Source: Paralithodes platypus
Taxonomy: Eukaryota; Arthropoda; Malacostraca; Decapoda; Lithodidae
Reading direction: 5' to 3'
Assembly (NCBI GenBank): GCA_032716605.1
Contig: CM064530.1
Location: 7,583,658 to 7,647,657 of the forward strand
Length of the DNA stretch: 64,000 nucleotides
Part shown: one piece after another, positions 32,052-42,310 of the stretch
Layout of the letters: each line of letters begins with the position of its first letter
Numbering within the stretch: position 1 is the stretch's first letter
Program-made: the position numbers and the translations under genes
The notes under the pieces: generated by a model
Seen by the model: the letters and a program-made list of their open reading frames with translations, nothing else
Database searches by the model: none
What the model was told of the DNA's origin: nothing

Positions 32052-33770
32052 ATCTATCTATCTATCTATTGCCTGACGCCGTGATCCCCGAAGGGGTGGC
32101 CACGAACGAACCGCCCCCATGCACCTCTGTCCCCAGTCAGTCGACGCCCCTCCCCCCATCCAGCACCGCCTTCGTTCATGTAGTTCCTCACTCCATCCTT
32201 CCACCTCATATTCGGTCTACCTCTCCCCCTCTGTCCCTCCACCTCGCTCTCGTACACCCTCTTAGTCATTCTCTCGCTTTCCATACGTTCCATATGGCCG
32301 AACCATCTCAAGTTGTTCCTTTTCACACTTTCCAGCACATCTACCTCCACACCACACCTCCTTCTTACTTCCTCATTAGTCTGTCTATCCCTCCATGTAA
32401 CTCCGCACGCACTCCTTAAGTAATTCATTTCCACTGCTCTCACTCTTGGTCTGAGTCTCTCAACCAACGTCCATGCTTCGCTTCCGTAAGTCAGTGTCGG
32501 GATTACCACACTGTCATGCAAGGACTTCTTCACTTCCATACTGACCACCCTATTTCTTGTTACTGCTTTTAGCGTTCCTACAACCCTCTTCCCCTGTTGT
32601 ACCCTCTCCCGCACCTCTTCATCCATAGTCCCATCTTTACTCAACACACTGCCCAGATACTTAAAAGAGTTGACGATCTCCATAGCCTGACCGTTCAGCT
32701 TCACCTCACACTCTGTGACTTCACCCCTTTCGAAGACCATAACCTTGCTCTATCCCCGTATATACCTTCAAATTCCGTTTTTCGCACACTGTTCCAAACT
32801 CATTTACCAGACCCTGCAACTCCCATTCATTATCACTCATCAGAACTGTATCATCCGCAAACAGCAGTATAGGTAGCTTCCACTCAATTCCCTCCCTTTT
32901 CAGCGATACACCAACATCCACTGCTCTTGATAGTATTTCTTTCATAACTCCATCCATATATACAGTAAACAACCACGGGGACATCACACACCCCTGTTTC
33001 AAACCAACATTCAGGTCAAAGAACTCGCTCTGCTCACTCTCCACACGTACTGCCGCCTTTGCACCCTCATACATGCTCTTCACTGCTTTCAGCAACTTGC
33101 CCTCTACTCCGTATATTCTAAGTACTTTCCACAAACCTTCTCTATCCACTCTGTCATAGGCCTTCTCCAAGTCCATAAAGGCAACATACACCTTTTGTTT
33201 CTTCTCCAGATACTTCTCCACAACACAATTCAGGGTAAAAATCTGATCTACACATCCTCTTCCCTTCCTAAAACCTCCCTGCTCGTCGCCTATCCATTTC
33301 TCCGTTCTCACTCTCTCAATCACTACCCTACTGTATACCTTCCCTACTACGCTTAGAAGACATATTCCTCGGTGGTTACCACACACTCCTCTTTCCCCTT
33401 TGCCCTTATATAGGGGGACTATTATGCCAGTCTTCCAGTCATCGGGTGCACTCCCCTTCTCCCATGCTAGTTTGCACATTTTCCATACCCATTCTATCAC
33501 TATCTCACCACCATACCTCAACATTTCCCCACACACTCCATCTGTTCCTGGTGCTTTCCCCAACTTCACTCTTTTCATGGCTTCCCACACTTCTGACCTC
33601 CTGATCTCCACCTCCTCCTCCACTACTTCTCTTCTTCTCCCTCCCATACCATATCCAGCTATGTTTGCTGGCTCTTCATTCCTTTCATTTAGCAACTCAC
33701 TGAAGTACTCCCTCCATCTTTCGACTCTCTCTTGCTTCTCGGCTAGCATTCTCCCATTCTTACATACATA
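32052..33770 (-). mobile_element. RTE-like LINE (family 5), longest copy
   Basis: Minus strand. Reverse transcriptase frame 33749-32721 carries APGTDGVCGEML, NHRGICLLSVVGKVYSRV, EQGGFRKGRGCVDQIF, FMDLEKAYDRVDREGLW, GCVMSPWLFTVYMDGV and LLFADDTVL. A frameshift near 32750 moves on to 32740-32066 (FKYLGSVLSKDGTMDEEV, LTYGSEAWTL, GHMERMESERMTKRVYESE). The 3' end is GGCAAT followed by GATA repeats. 5'-truncated before about 33770. Confidence 0.9.
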
Positions 33771-33816
33771 TATATATATACATACAGTATATATATACAG
33801 TATATCATCAAATCTG

Positions 33817-34146
33817 ACGCCCCGCTTCTAGAGGAAACGCCCCAAAAGGGATGGCCATGGCAGAAACTGCCTCCAGGCTCTCAGACATGCCCCGACTGAC
33901 CCACTCCACAGTGCCATTTCCACTAAGTGGATTATGACCATGATCACTGAAGGAGCAGACCCAGAGCAGTCCCTCACCCGGATGGCAGTTCCACCACTGT
34001 TTTGCTATTTTATTTACCCCAGTGGGGCCCTGGCTGGAAGCATACCAAGTACAGGAATTTTGTAAAGATAGGAACCAGTGGTCCACTGCTCCGGAGGCTG
34101 ATTGCGCCACCAAAGTGGCGGGCAGTGGGGTCGCTGCATCTACTGT
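33817..34146 (-). repeat. SINE-like repeat 'I', copy 1
   Basis: Inverted relative of 39478-39812, sharing CCACTTTGGTGG, GTGGACCACTGGTTCCTATC, ATGGCACTGTGGAGTGGGTC and GGCCATCCCTTTTGGG. The copy at 39478 ends in a GAT-repeat tail. It abuts a TA microsatellite (33765-33805). Confidence 0.75.
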
Positions 34147-34827
34147 TATGCAACCCCTATTACTTCATTGTTTTCCTTTCGAAACAGAGTCTTTTTTAGT
34201 CTTACCATATTCAGGAAGCCCTACTGATGTTCGAATGTGGGAGTCTGGGGAAAGCAGCCCTCAAGTTAAGTAATATGTCATGTTAGATCAATCTTTCCAT
34301 TGAAAATGAGAGTCGGCGAGGCAGATACTCGCGGACTGCGGCAGACGCCGCGTAACGTAAACAAACCAATCACCCGCCTCCTCTGATGACAATATTGTTA
34401 TTAACCTAACCTAACCTGGAGGCTGCTGCCCCCAGTCCCCCGCTGCTCTAAATAATGATGTAAAAGACACAATACAGGTATCACTAAAAAGTACTGCGGG
34501 AGAGCGAAAAACACCTTCAAAATCGTGTGTCGTAAGGAAATGGGTTTACAGAAAACAGGAATTTCGGAGGTACAGTCGTCAAACCGCGGCGGACAATTCT
34601 CACTTTAGTGAAGGTTTTTAATACTTTAGTGTATCTATTTCAAGTCAAATATACATTTTCGAGCATCATCGAACCATACTAAGTCTACTACGAATAATAT
34701 TAACCTATTAGGAGCAACAGAATATAGTGACAAATCAGGGGTTGTGAAGGTGTAAATTTATCAATGAATGGACTATAGTACCACCATAATCCAGGGTAGT
34801 TAAGCCTACCCGGTAGTTTAAATATTA
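34147..34827. other. Intron 2, unassigned
   Basis: Holds a CCTAACCTAACCT motif (34400-34415) beside a degenerate GC-hairpin repeat (34416-34445). Nothing else is recognised. Confidence 0.5.
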
Positions 34828-34837
34828 TTTGATAGAT

Positions 34838-35449
34838 CTATCTATCTATTGCCTGACGCCGTGATCCCCGAAGGGGTGGCCACAAACGAACCGCCCCCAT
34901 GCACCTCTGTCCCCAGTCAGTCGACGCCCCTCCCCCCAACCAGCACCGCCTTCGTTCATGTACTTCCTCACTCCATCCTTCCACCTCTCATTCGGTCTAC
35001 CTCTCCCTCTCTGTCCCTCCACCTCGCTCTCGTACACCCTCTTAGTCATTCTCTCGCTTTCCATACGTTCCATATGGCCGAACCATCTCAAGTTATTCCT
35101 TTTCACACTTTCCAGCACATCTACCTCCACACCACACCTCCTTCTTACTTCCTCATTAGTCTGTCTATTCCTCCATGTAACTCCGCATGCACTCCTTAAG
35201 TTATTCATTTCCACTGCTCTCACTCTTGGTCTGAGTCTCTCAACCAACATCCATGCTTCGCTTCCGTAAGTCAGTGTCGGGATTACCACACTGTCATGCA
35301 AGGACTTCTTCACTTCCATACTGACCACCCTATTACTTGTTACTGCTTTTAGCATTCCTACAACCCTCTTCCCCTGTTGTACCCTCTCCCGCACTTCTTC
35401 ATCCATAGTCCCATCTTTACTCAACACACTGCCCAGATACTTAAAAGAG
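34838..35449 (-). mobile_element. RTE-like LINE (family 5), 5'-truncated, 10-bp target duplication
   Basis: Flanked by TTTGATAGAT at 34828-34837 and 35450-35459. Nearly identical to the 3' part of 32052-33770 (SNSFKYLGS.., LTYGSEAWML), so a recent insertion in DNAJC25 intron 2, about 150 bp before exon 3. Confidence 0.9.
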
Positions 35450-35595
35450 TTTGATAGATACTGTTGTTTAATTTGGGAGGCGATTCCATAGCACATGCTT
35501 GCTGTATTTCCTATTGTTAAGATTTCAGGGTAAGTCAATCATGCTGCACTGGCACCGTTAAGAATTACTTACTGGTATTCAATGTACTTTGTCAG

Positions 35596-35784
35596 GTACG
35601 ACATCCTCCGCGATGATGAAGCCCGAGAGGACTATGACTACATGTTGGACAACCCGGAGCAGTTCTACCGCAACGTTTACCGAGCCTGGCGTCGCCGAAT
35701 AGCCCCCAGGGTGGATGTTAGGCTGGTACTGGCCGTCACCATCTCCATCATCTCACTCGTTCAGTACTACAATGGTTGGACCAA
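35596..35784 (+). CDS. DNAJC25: DNAJC25 exon 3: end of J domain and first membrane segment
   Basis: Joins in phase (GC + G = Ala) to read AYDILRDDEAREDYDYMLD, the family's conserved end of the J domain. A basic stretch (RAWRRRIAPRVDVR) leads into a hydrophobic segment, LVLAVTISIISLVQYY (residues about 125-140). Ends in phase 2 at GTGAGT. A diverged copy of this exon follows 281 bp downstream. Confidence 0.92.
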
Positions 35785-35908
35785 GTGAGTACCGGTACAT
35801 TTGGTACTAACTACAGTACTACTAATTTGGGTTTGTGATTATTTTGTGGCTGTGTGTTGGGATTTTTGTGTTTGTGTAGGCTGTCCTTTTTAATAGCCTA
35901 ATTACGAA

Positions 35909-36075
35909 AGGACTATGATTAACAGCATAGTTTGGACAAATTAAAGCAGTTCAAGTGATCTTGTCTACGTCACATGGGCTTCTAGAGTGGACGTTGGGCA
36001 GTTGCTGGCGGTTACCATTTCACTCATTCAGTATGGTTACTATGGTACTACAATAATTGAACCAAGTGAGTCTTG
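35909..36075 (+). pseudogene. Decayed duplicate of DNAJC25 exon 3
   Basis: Aligns to 35628-35794 at a constant offset of 281 bp. GACTATGAT, GCAGTTC, GGACGTTGGGCAGTTGCTGG and CCAAGTGAGT are the matching landmarks. It retains the donor GTGAGT and a frame reading VDVGQLLAVTISLIQY, but the upstream half has stops, so it is not a usable exon. Confidence 0.75.
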
Positions 36076-36397
36076 TACAGTATGTATGTTATACCATGCT
36101 GACCTAGAAAAGTATATTGTGGGTCCTAAACTACTACAGTACTGGTATTCAAGTGCGGATCAATATCGTCCTCCGGAAGATGGTCAATATATTATCTTCA
36201 TATCATGGGATTCTTAGCGTCTACCCTTAACCCACGTCCCAAAGCGCCTTTAATTACTACCCGCCACCCCATACCCGGCTGAATCTGTGCATTTTTGTGA
36301 TTTTCTCGTATTCATAACTTCGCAAAAATATTGTATAACCTAGGTTAGATATTTCTTGTTGTTCCCTTGCATAAACATAACACTATTCATAGTTCAG

Positions 36398-36590
36398 TTG
36401 GGATTGAGTACATGATTAGATGAATATCCAGTATTCGATAAATGGATATTAATCGTAGCCATGTACCGGTACTAAAAATCTTTAACTGGCTTGATGGTAT
36501 AATGGATAAAGCTTGTAAGTTCTGCATGCGATGTCCTGGGTACGAATCATTGGAGGATCATATGCTTTAATTTATTTAATTGTGAGTTAT
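36398..36590 (+). mobile_element. tRNA-derived SINE-like repeat, copy 1
   Basis: Bases 36489-36561 resemble a degraded tRNA (GATGGTATAATGG as A box, GGTACGAATCA as B box). The whole stretch with its leader (ATCCAGTATTCGAT..) matches 51225-51410. Confidence 0.65.
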
Positions 36591-36671
36591 TTGTATTAAG
36601 AGAACTATATTAGTTAAAATATAATCAAATTCAGTACTGTATTTTTATTAATTTAAAATCATCACTTCCAG

Positions 36672-36884
36672 ATACAACGAAGCCATCAAATACTTCGCAG
36701 TGGTTCCCAAATATCGCATCAAGGCAGTGGAGCTGGCCAAACAAGAGGGCCTCCTGATAACAGACAAGAAGAAGCTCCGAGGCATGACCAAAGACCAGGT
36801 GAAGGAACAGGAAGAGAAAGTCATACGGCAAGTCATAGAGCGCAAGATGGACATCAAGGGCGTCTATGCCAAGCCAACATACAA
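36672..36884 (+). CDS. DNAJC25: DNAJC25 exon 4: central linker
   Basis: Joins in phase (AA + A = Lys) to give WTKYNEAIKYFAVVPKYR, very close to the human sequence in this place. A charged, probably helical stretch follows (KQEGLLITDKKKLRG, KDQVKEQEEKVIRQVIERK) and then DIKGVYAKP. Ends in phase 2 at GTGAGT. Confidence 0.93.
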
Positions 36885-37001
36885 GTGAGTGCCATAGTGT
36901 TTTATATCCAGGTCATCAATTCAGAGTGTTTAAGGGGGGATGGGCCAGTTTTCTGGTCCATTTTCTACCTCATGTTTAGCCCATTAGTTTCCAGATGTTA
37001 A

Positions 37002-37461
37002 CCCATCAGACCCGGCTATGTATTCCATAGCGAAATCCGGGGTTTTGGCCGAAAAACGTCTACGCCTAGGCTACCGTATCTTTGTTATTTTGACTGCTTC
37101 TGCATTCCCGCGCATCCCCAAGCGTAGATGTGTTTCGTACCTGTAGAATGGCATTAAGTAGAGCTTTCTAAGTCAACTGGTTCAGTTGTGATGACGATTT
37201 CTGTGGAGATAACTTTGTGGCAAAATCAGACACTTTTCACTACTTAACAATAACATACAGGCACACACGAACAAGCGACGCTCTCCTTCTTGTGGTCGGA
37301 GATGCGCGGCGTCGGTCCAGCCGGCTGTTGTTTACATACGTCGGACATACGCCTCGCACACCAAGCTTACAGGCTTTCTAGCTGCCGGAGCCTCAGAGCC
37401 CTTGTGGGTTCCGCGGGGGTGTTTTTTATGGATGCCTCAGAGCCCAACCGGGTCTGAGGGG
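37002..37461 (+). mobile_element. TTAA-flanked MITE (family A), intact copy
   Basis: TTAA at 36998-37001 and 37462-37465. Ends CCCATCAGACCCGG and CCGGGTCTGAGGGG. 460 bp, non-coding. Confidence 0.88.
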
Positions 37462-37716
37462 TTAAGGTGTTTGCCCCATTAGTTAGTCGATTTTAAGACC
37501 TTTCGCCCCATTTATTCATCAATATTTAGACCTTTCGTGCTATTTAGGTGTCGATTTTTTCCCTGGCGAACGATACTGAGCCTGTAATGTTGGAAGAACT
37601 GGCCTTCGACCGGGACATTTTTCTACCGAAAAATGTAAATATTTATCTTGAAAGGGGGTCTAGGGGGTGTTTTTTAAGCTTGATGGAGGTCTAGCGAAGA
37701 AACTAAGAAATAAAAT

Positions 37717-38225
37717 AATCTATCTATCTATCTATCTATTGCCCGACGCCGTGATCCCCGAAGGGGTGGCCACGAACGAACCGCTCCCATGCACCTCTGT
37801 CCCCAGTCAGTCGACGCCCCTCCCCCCAACCAGCACCGCCTTCGTTCATATACTTCCTCACTCCATCCCTCCACCTCTCTCTCGGTCTACCTCTCCCTCT
37901 CTGTCCCTCCACCTCGCTCTCGTACACCCTCTTAGTCATGCTCTCTTACATTTTCTTACAGTAGATCCTCTGGAAAAAGGCAAACTAGGCCTGTGTATCC
38001 AGCTCAGTACCAGTACTTGCACTGCTGCGGTCGTTCGCTTTCCATACGTTCCATATGGCCGAACCATCTCAAGTTCCTTTTCACACTTTCCAGCACATCT
38101 ACCTCCACACCATACCTCCTCCTTACTTGCTCATTAGTCTGTATATCCCTCCATGTAACTCTGCACGCACTTCTTAAGTAATTCATTTCCACTGCTCTCA
38201 CTCTTGGTCTGAGTCTCTCAAAAAA
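37717..38225 (-). mobile_element. RTE-like LINE (family 5), fragment
   Basis: The 3' end of the family with a TCTA-repeat tail (37717-37738). It has an extra block of about 90 bp at about 37940-38030 compared with the other copies, and encodes MTKRVYESEVEGQRGRGR and RPRVRAVEMNYLRSAC. Confidence 0.85.
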
Positions 38226-38242
38226 GGCCCATCTCCCCTTAA

Positions 38243-38721
38243 CCCTCCAGACCCGGTTGGGCTCTGAGAAACCCATAAAAAAAACATCCCGCGCTACCCA
38301 GTAGGGCTCTGAGGCTCCGGCAGCTTGAAAGCCTGTAAGCTTGGTGTGCGAGGCATCCGTCCGACGCATGTAAACAACAGCCGGCTGGACCGACGCCGCG
38401 CATCTCCGACCACAAGCAGGAGTGCGTCGCTTGTTTGTGTGTGCCTGTATGTTATTGTTAAGTAGCGAAAAGTAGTGTAAAGTGGCTGTTTTTGCCACAA
38501 AGTTATCTCCAATGAAATCGTCATCACAACTGAACCAGTTGACTTAGAGAGCTCTACTTAACGCCATTCTACAGGTACGAAACACATCTACGCTTGGGGA
38601 TGTGCGGGAATGCGGAAGCAGTCAAAATAACAAAGATACGGTAGCCTAGGCGTAGACGTTTTTCGGCCAAAACCCCTGGGTTTTTGGAATATATATGGAA
38701 TACATAGCCGGGGCTGGAGGG
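38243..38721 (-). mobile_element. TTAA-flanked MITE (family A), inverted copy
   Basis: TTAA at 38239-38242 and 38722-38725. It abuts the family C element and shares its TTAA. Ends CCCTCCAGACCCGG and CGGGGCTGGAGGG. Confidence 0.88.
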
Positions 38722-38734
38722 TTAATACCCACTT

Positions 38735-39010
38735 CAAACAAAAGCCGAGTCCTTTTTTATTTAGTCTTTATTGTTGTGTATGGAAAGATAAATTTGTGGT
38801 TTATAGTTTAAATTATGACCTTGGAAGTGATAAAATGGCAAAAATAATGCTACTTCATATTAGTTTTCTTACATTCCTTTATCATATTCTTTCAAATCAG
38901 TAGTAATAGAACTACTGGCGTTATCTTGAAACTTTACTTGCCATTGGTAAGACCTCATATTCATTGTTTATGCTGTTAAGTTTTAGTGTCATAGAATGGA
39001 TATAGACTAT
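38735..39010. repeat. Dispersed repeat 'E', copy 1
   Basis: CAAACAAAAGCCGAGTC, the TTGTGTATGGAAAGATAAA block and the CTTCATATTAGTTTTCTT block recur, diverged, at 42055-42245 and 47155-47510. Confidence 0.6.
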
Positions 39011-39186
39011 GTAGGGAGGAGGCTGTAGGCACCAGTAGTTCAGGGCAGTACTCCCGGAGAGAGCCTTAGGTGGAGTATAATGTTTGCTAGACATCCTGTG
39101 TCACCACCTGGTATCCTTTGCTGTTTTTTTCTGTGCCTCAGTTACACAAAGAGCAATTCTAGCTTGATCTTAAGACACACACACTC

Positions 39187-39407
39187 TTACCTTTTGATAC
39201 CTTTTGATATGTTCGCCACTCTTCTAGCGGCACCAAGGAGCGCAACGCCCCTCGTTATGGGTGGTGATTTGGTGCAGTAGACTGTTTGAAGCGACAGCTC
39301 GCTCCCTTGCGAGGATGGGCTCGTCTGGCACTTTTTGCAGTTCGACATCTAGGGCTCTCTTGAAGTTGTCTAACGAGATGTCCCTCATGTCTCTTACTCG
39401 CCGTGTT
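39187..39407 (-). mobile_element. LINE 3' end, second copy of the 17832-18533 family
   Basis: Near-identical to 17840-18045, from the GATACCTTTT tail to the SLDNFKRALDVELQK region. 5'-truncated at about 39407. Confidence 0.85.
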
Positions 39408-39477
39408 GCTTCTTACATAAAACCACAAGTGCTGCACACCATACACTAACTTAACTCTTTCTTCTAATTTCTTATTT

Positions 39478-39812
39478 TGGCGTAGGGATGCGGCGACCCC
39501 ACCGCCCGCCACTTTGGTGGTGCAATCAGCTTCTGTAGCAGTGGACCACTGGTTCCTATCTTCAGAACATTCCTGTGCTTGGTATGTTTCCAGCGAGGGC
39601 CCCACTGGTGGTGGAATTGCCATCCGGGTGAGTGGCTGCTCTGGGTGTGCTCCATCAGTGCTAAGGGTCATAATTCACTTACTGGAAATGGCACTGTGGA
39701 GTGGGTCAGTGGGGTCATTGTCTGGGAGCCTGGAGGCAGTTTCTGCCAAGGCCATCCCTTTTGGGGGGTGCTTCCTCTGTAAGCGGGGCGTCGGACTGAT
39801 GATGATGATTTA
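39478..39812 (+). repeat. SINE-like repeat 'I', copy 2
   Basis: Opposite orientation to 33817-34146; ends in GATGATGATGATTT. Lies in DNAJC25 intron 4. Confidence 0.75.
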
Positions 39813-39942
39813 GACTCTAGAGGCAATCCAATGTTGGATGACAAAAGTGATCCACTAAATTAGAAATGTACTGGTATCATATGAGGATAGGTTAAAAGCC
39901 TGGGCTTTCATTCATTAAAAAGACCACATTGTTCTTCCTCAG

Positions 39943-40111
39943 GGACTTGTTGTGGGTGCAGTTGGTGTTCCTGCCGTACTGGATCATGCAATACGTGTTT
40001 TGGTATGCGCGCTGGGTGTGGAAGTTCTGGATCTGCAAGGAGGAGTACGGCACCGAGGAGAAAATGTACATCATACGCAAGTTCATGGGCCTCAGTCATG
40101 GCCAGTATGAA
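39943..40111 (+). CDS. DNAJC25: DNAJC25 exon 5: second membrane segment
   Basis: Joins in phase (AA + G = Lys). Encodes an aromatic-rich hydrophobic segment (LLWVQLVFLPYWIMQYVFW, residues about 218-236), then YARWVWKFWICKEEYGTEEK, MYIIRKFMGLSHGQYE. Ends in phase 0 at GTGAGT. The last 33 or so bases and the donor are repeated twice more just downstream. Confidence 0.93.
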
Positions 40112-40230
40112 GTGAGTACAGTATATACCGCACCAAGTTCATGGGCCTCAGTCATGGCCAGTATGAAGTGAGTACAGTATATACCGCACCAAGTTAATGG
40201 GCCTCAATCATGGCCAGTTTGAAGTGAGTA
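40112..40230 (+). repeat. 56-bp tandem repeat of exon 5 end plus splice donor
   Basis: The exon end GGCCAGTATGAA followed by GTGAGTACAGTATATACC recurs with donors at 40112, 40168 and 40224, a period of exactly 56 bp. A fourth, decayed piece (TTTGAAGTGAGTAATTTACC) lies at 40512-40538, beyond a foldback insertion. Confidence 0.9.
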
Positions 40231-40473
40231 AATATAAACACCATTTAGGAGGAGCACTTTATTGACAATGTTTCGCCAGGTAGCTTCTTTAGGTCACTAA
40301 CATACACTAGGGCCTTAGACATCTTAATTATCCTTCACGACAGGTGGGAGCCACTCTTCCCTGTCATGACTGATACTTAAGACGTCCAAGGCCCTAGTGT
40401 ATGTTAGTGACTTGAAGAAGCTATCTGCAAAACGTTGTAAACCAAGTGCTCCTTCTCATATGGTGTTTATATT
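40231..40473. mobile_element. Foldback element with arms of about 90 bp
   Basis: Starts AATATAAACACCAT and ends ATGGTGTTTATATT. The arms share CACTAACATACACTAGGGCC in inverted order. 243 bp in all, non-coding; it lies between copies of the 56-bp repeat. Confidence 0.85.
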
Positions 40474-40734
40474 CATTCTGTCAACTATACAAAGTTATTT
40501 TAACTTTGAAGTTTGAAGTGAGTAATTTACCGCACCAAAATATTCTATTACCAAATCTTGTAAGATCCTTTACAAATAGTGTTTTCATTATAGGCATATA
40601 GAACTACATTAAATTACAGTAGTTGCCTTTGTACCAGTTACATGGATCTGTACGATCCAACGACATTGAAAAAGTGGCTCTTTGACTACTTTGCTAAACT
40701 GGTTCAGACATTAGTGGTAGGTATTTAAATACAA

Positions 40735-40885
40735 ATTGCTACTTCTCTTGGGTGACCTAGATGTGTGTGAATTAGTTGGGTTTGCTTAGTTTATTTTTAT
40801 TTTTATTTTTTCGGGCTCTATTTTGAGTCGGCCACCCCCAGCTTAAGACAAAAAAAAACGGGATTGTGCCTGAGTATATATATAT
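40735..40885 (+). mobile_element. LINE 3' tail of the 20854-23267 family
   Basis: GGGTGACCTAGATGTGTGTG, GAGTCGGCCACCCCCAGC and GTGCCTGAGTATATAT match the 3' untranslated part of that LINE. Confidence 0.7.
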
Positions 40886-41008
40886 GGATAAATATACTGT
40901 ATAATGAAATACAGTACGGTACTGATTATATTTCGGACAATAATTCCGTTGATGATAAATGGTCTCTTTATGATCTAATTTACAGTAACACCCTTTTCCC
41001 TTGCACAG

Positions 41009-41197
41009 AATCTGGAGGACAGTGTTAAAGCAGACTACATGAAACATGAACTCTGGTTACGGGAGAACTTCGACGAGTGGAAGACGGAGCGGGACGAGGA
41101 GATGAGAATCAAAATGGCGCAGTCCGGCCGCTACAAGTCCTACCGCCGCTACCTCAAAAACAACGGACCGGGCCGCATGTACTTCGACGACTCGTAA
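41009..41197 (+). CDS. DNAJC25: DNAJC25 exon 6: C-terminus
   Basis: Phase 0 join to give QYENLEDSVKADYMKHELW, then a charged helix (ENFDEWKTERDEEMRIK) and YRRYLKNNGPGRMYFDDS before TAA 41195-41197. The NxGPGR..F.DD ending matches the human protein, so the gene is complete at its 3' end. No AATAAA stands close downstream; A/T-rich candidates lie after about 41490. Confidence 0.93.
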   Translation, partial: NLEDSVKADYMKHELWLRENFDEWKTERDEEMRIKMAQSGRYKSYRRYLKNNGPGRMYFDDS

Positions 41198-41658
41198 AAC
41201 AGGAGAGAGAGTAGTGGTGGATAGGTGGTTAAGGTTGTTGGTAGTGATTCGTCTGTCCAGGGCACGTGTACTTTTTGTTTTGTTTTTGAGAGAGAGTTTG
41301 TCCACAGGTATGTTTGTATGCTGATTCACACAAGCACTTCTTCCGGCGACTTGGGTCTAGATCTTCTGAGTTAAAGTTTTATAAGGATATTGACGCCTAA
41401 AATAATCCACTTTCAGTTACTGATGCCAGTGCAAAATAATCCTGAAATGTTGCCAGAAAAATGTGTATATTTCTATCTACTTATCTATCTGTCTATTTAT
41501 AAATAATTTGATAAAAACAGTGCCATGTGTTGCATGGGTATGCCTTAGTCACTTGATTCCTGCTCTCCATGCTACCTGATCCCTGCAGCGTCCCAGTCAA
41601 GAGCCTTCCTCTCTACCTTGTTCTACCGACTGCCATTCTCCCCACTGCTTCCATATAT
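41198..41658. other. DNAJC25 3' flank, likely 3' UTR
   Basis: Anonymous sequence with a short CTAT repeat at 41473-41497 and no coding signal. Confidence 0.5.
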
Positions 41659-41662
41659 TTAA

Positions 41663-41885
41663 GGGGAGATGGGCCGTTTTTCTGGCCCCCCTTCTTCCTC
41701 GTGTTTAGCCCCATTAGTTTTCAGATTTTATGACGTTCGGCTCATTAGTTTGTAGATTTTCAGACCATTCGTACAAATTCATCTAGAAGGGGGATCTAAT
41801 GGATGCTTTTTTAAGCTTGATGGAGGTCTTGGGAGGAACTAAGAAAATATTTAAAAGCTAAATAAATAAATACGCCCATCCCCCC
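41663..41885 (+). mobile_element. TTAA-flanked MITE (family C), simple copy
   Basis: TTAA at 41659-41662 and 41886-41889. Ends GGGGAGATGGGCC and GCCCATCCCCCC. 223 bp. Confidence 0.88.
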
Positions 41886-42054
41886 TTAACATGCTTCACC
41901 CAATCTTCCATTCTCTCTACATTATAGCCTGCCAGTAACACCGATCAAAGGTTGCCAGAAAAAGGGTTCGTGTAGTCTGTTATTAAGGCCGGCATACACA
42001 CTTGGTTCAACCGGTCAAGTCTCGGCACCACACAGACAGTTTGAGCATGTGTAG

Positions 42055-42245
42055 GGTGTCAAACAAAAGCCAAGTCTTTAGTGTTTATTATTGTGTATGT
42101 AGAGATAAAATTATGGTTTATAGATCAAAGTATGTTTATGGAAGTGGTAGACAGGCCAAACAGTGCTATTTCATGTTCATTTTCTTGTAATTCTTCTCTC
42201 ATTCATTCTGGTCTTCACACAAAATTACTCCGGTTTGACACCCTG
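42055..42245. repeat. Dispersed repeat 'E', copy 2
   Basis: Relative of 38735-39010 and 47155-47510, bounded by TGTCAAACAAAAGCC and TTTGACACCCTG, which are inverted (TGTCAAA/TTTGACA) and may be element ends. Confidence 0.6.
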
Positions 42246-42310
42246 TGGTTTGTCAGTTTGTACAAGTCTCACAGGCTTGCGGAGACTATCAAAGCACTCC
42301 TCACACACTA

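Larger units (their letters stand above)
36934..38238 (+). mobile_element. TTAA-flanked MITE (family C) with two nested insertions
   Basis: TTAA at 36930-36933 and 38239-38242; ends GGGGGGATGGGCC and GGCCCATCTCCCC. Own sequence is 36934-36997, 37466-37716 and 38226-38238. The interruptions are a family A MITE (37002-37461) and an RTE-like LINE piece (37717-38225). A simple relative is 41663-41885. Confidence 0.8.

Noticed and set aside
31892..32419. Pro/Ser/Thr-rich plus-strand frames, also at 34849, 37667 and 59148
   Set aside because: They are the antisense of the RTE-like LINE 3' end and recur with every copy of it.
35987..36217. Open frame reading VDVGQLLAVTISLIQY as a separate small membrane protein
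   Set aside because: It is the decayed duplicate of DNAJC25 exon 3.
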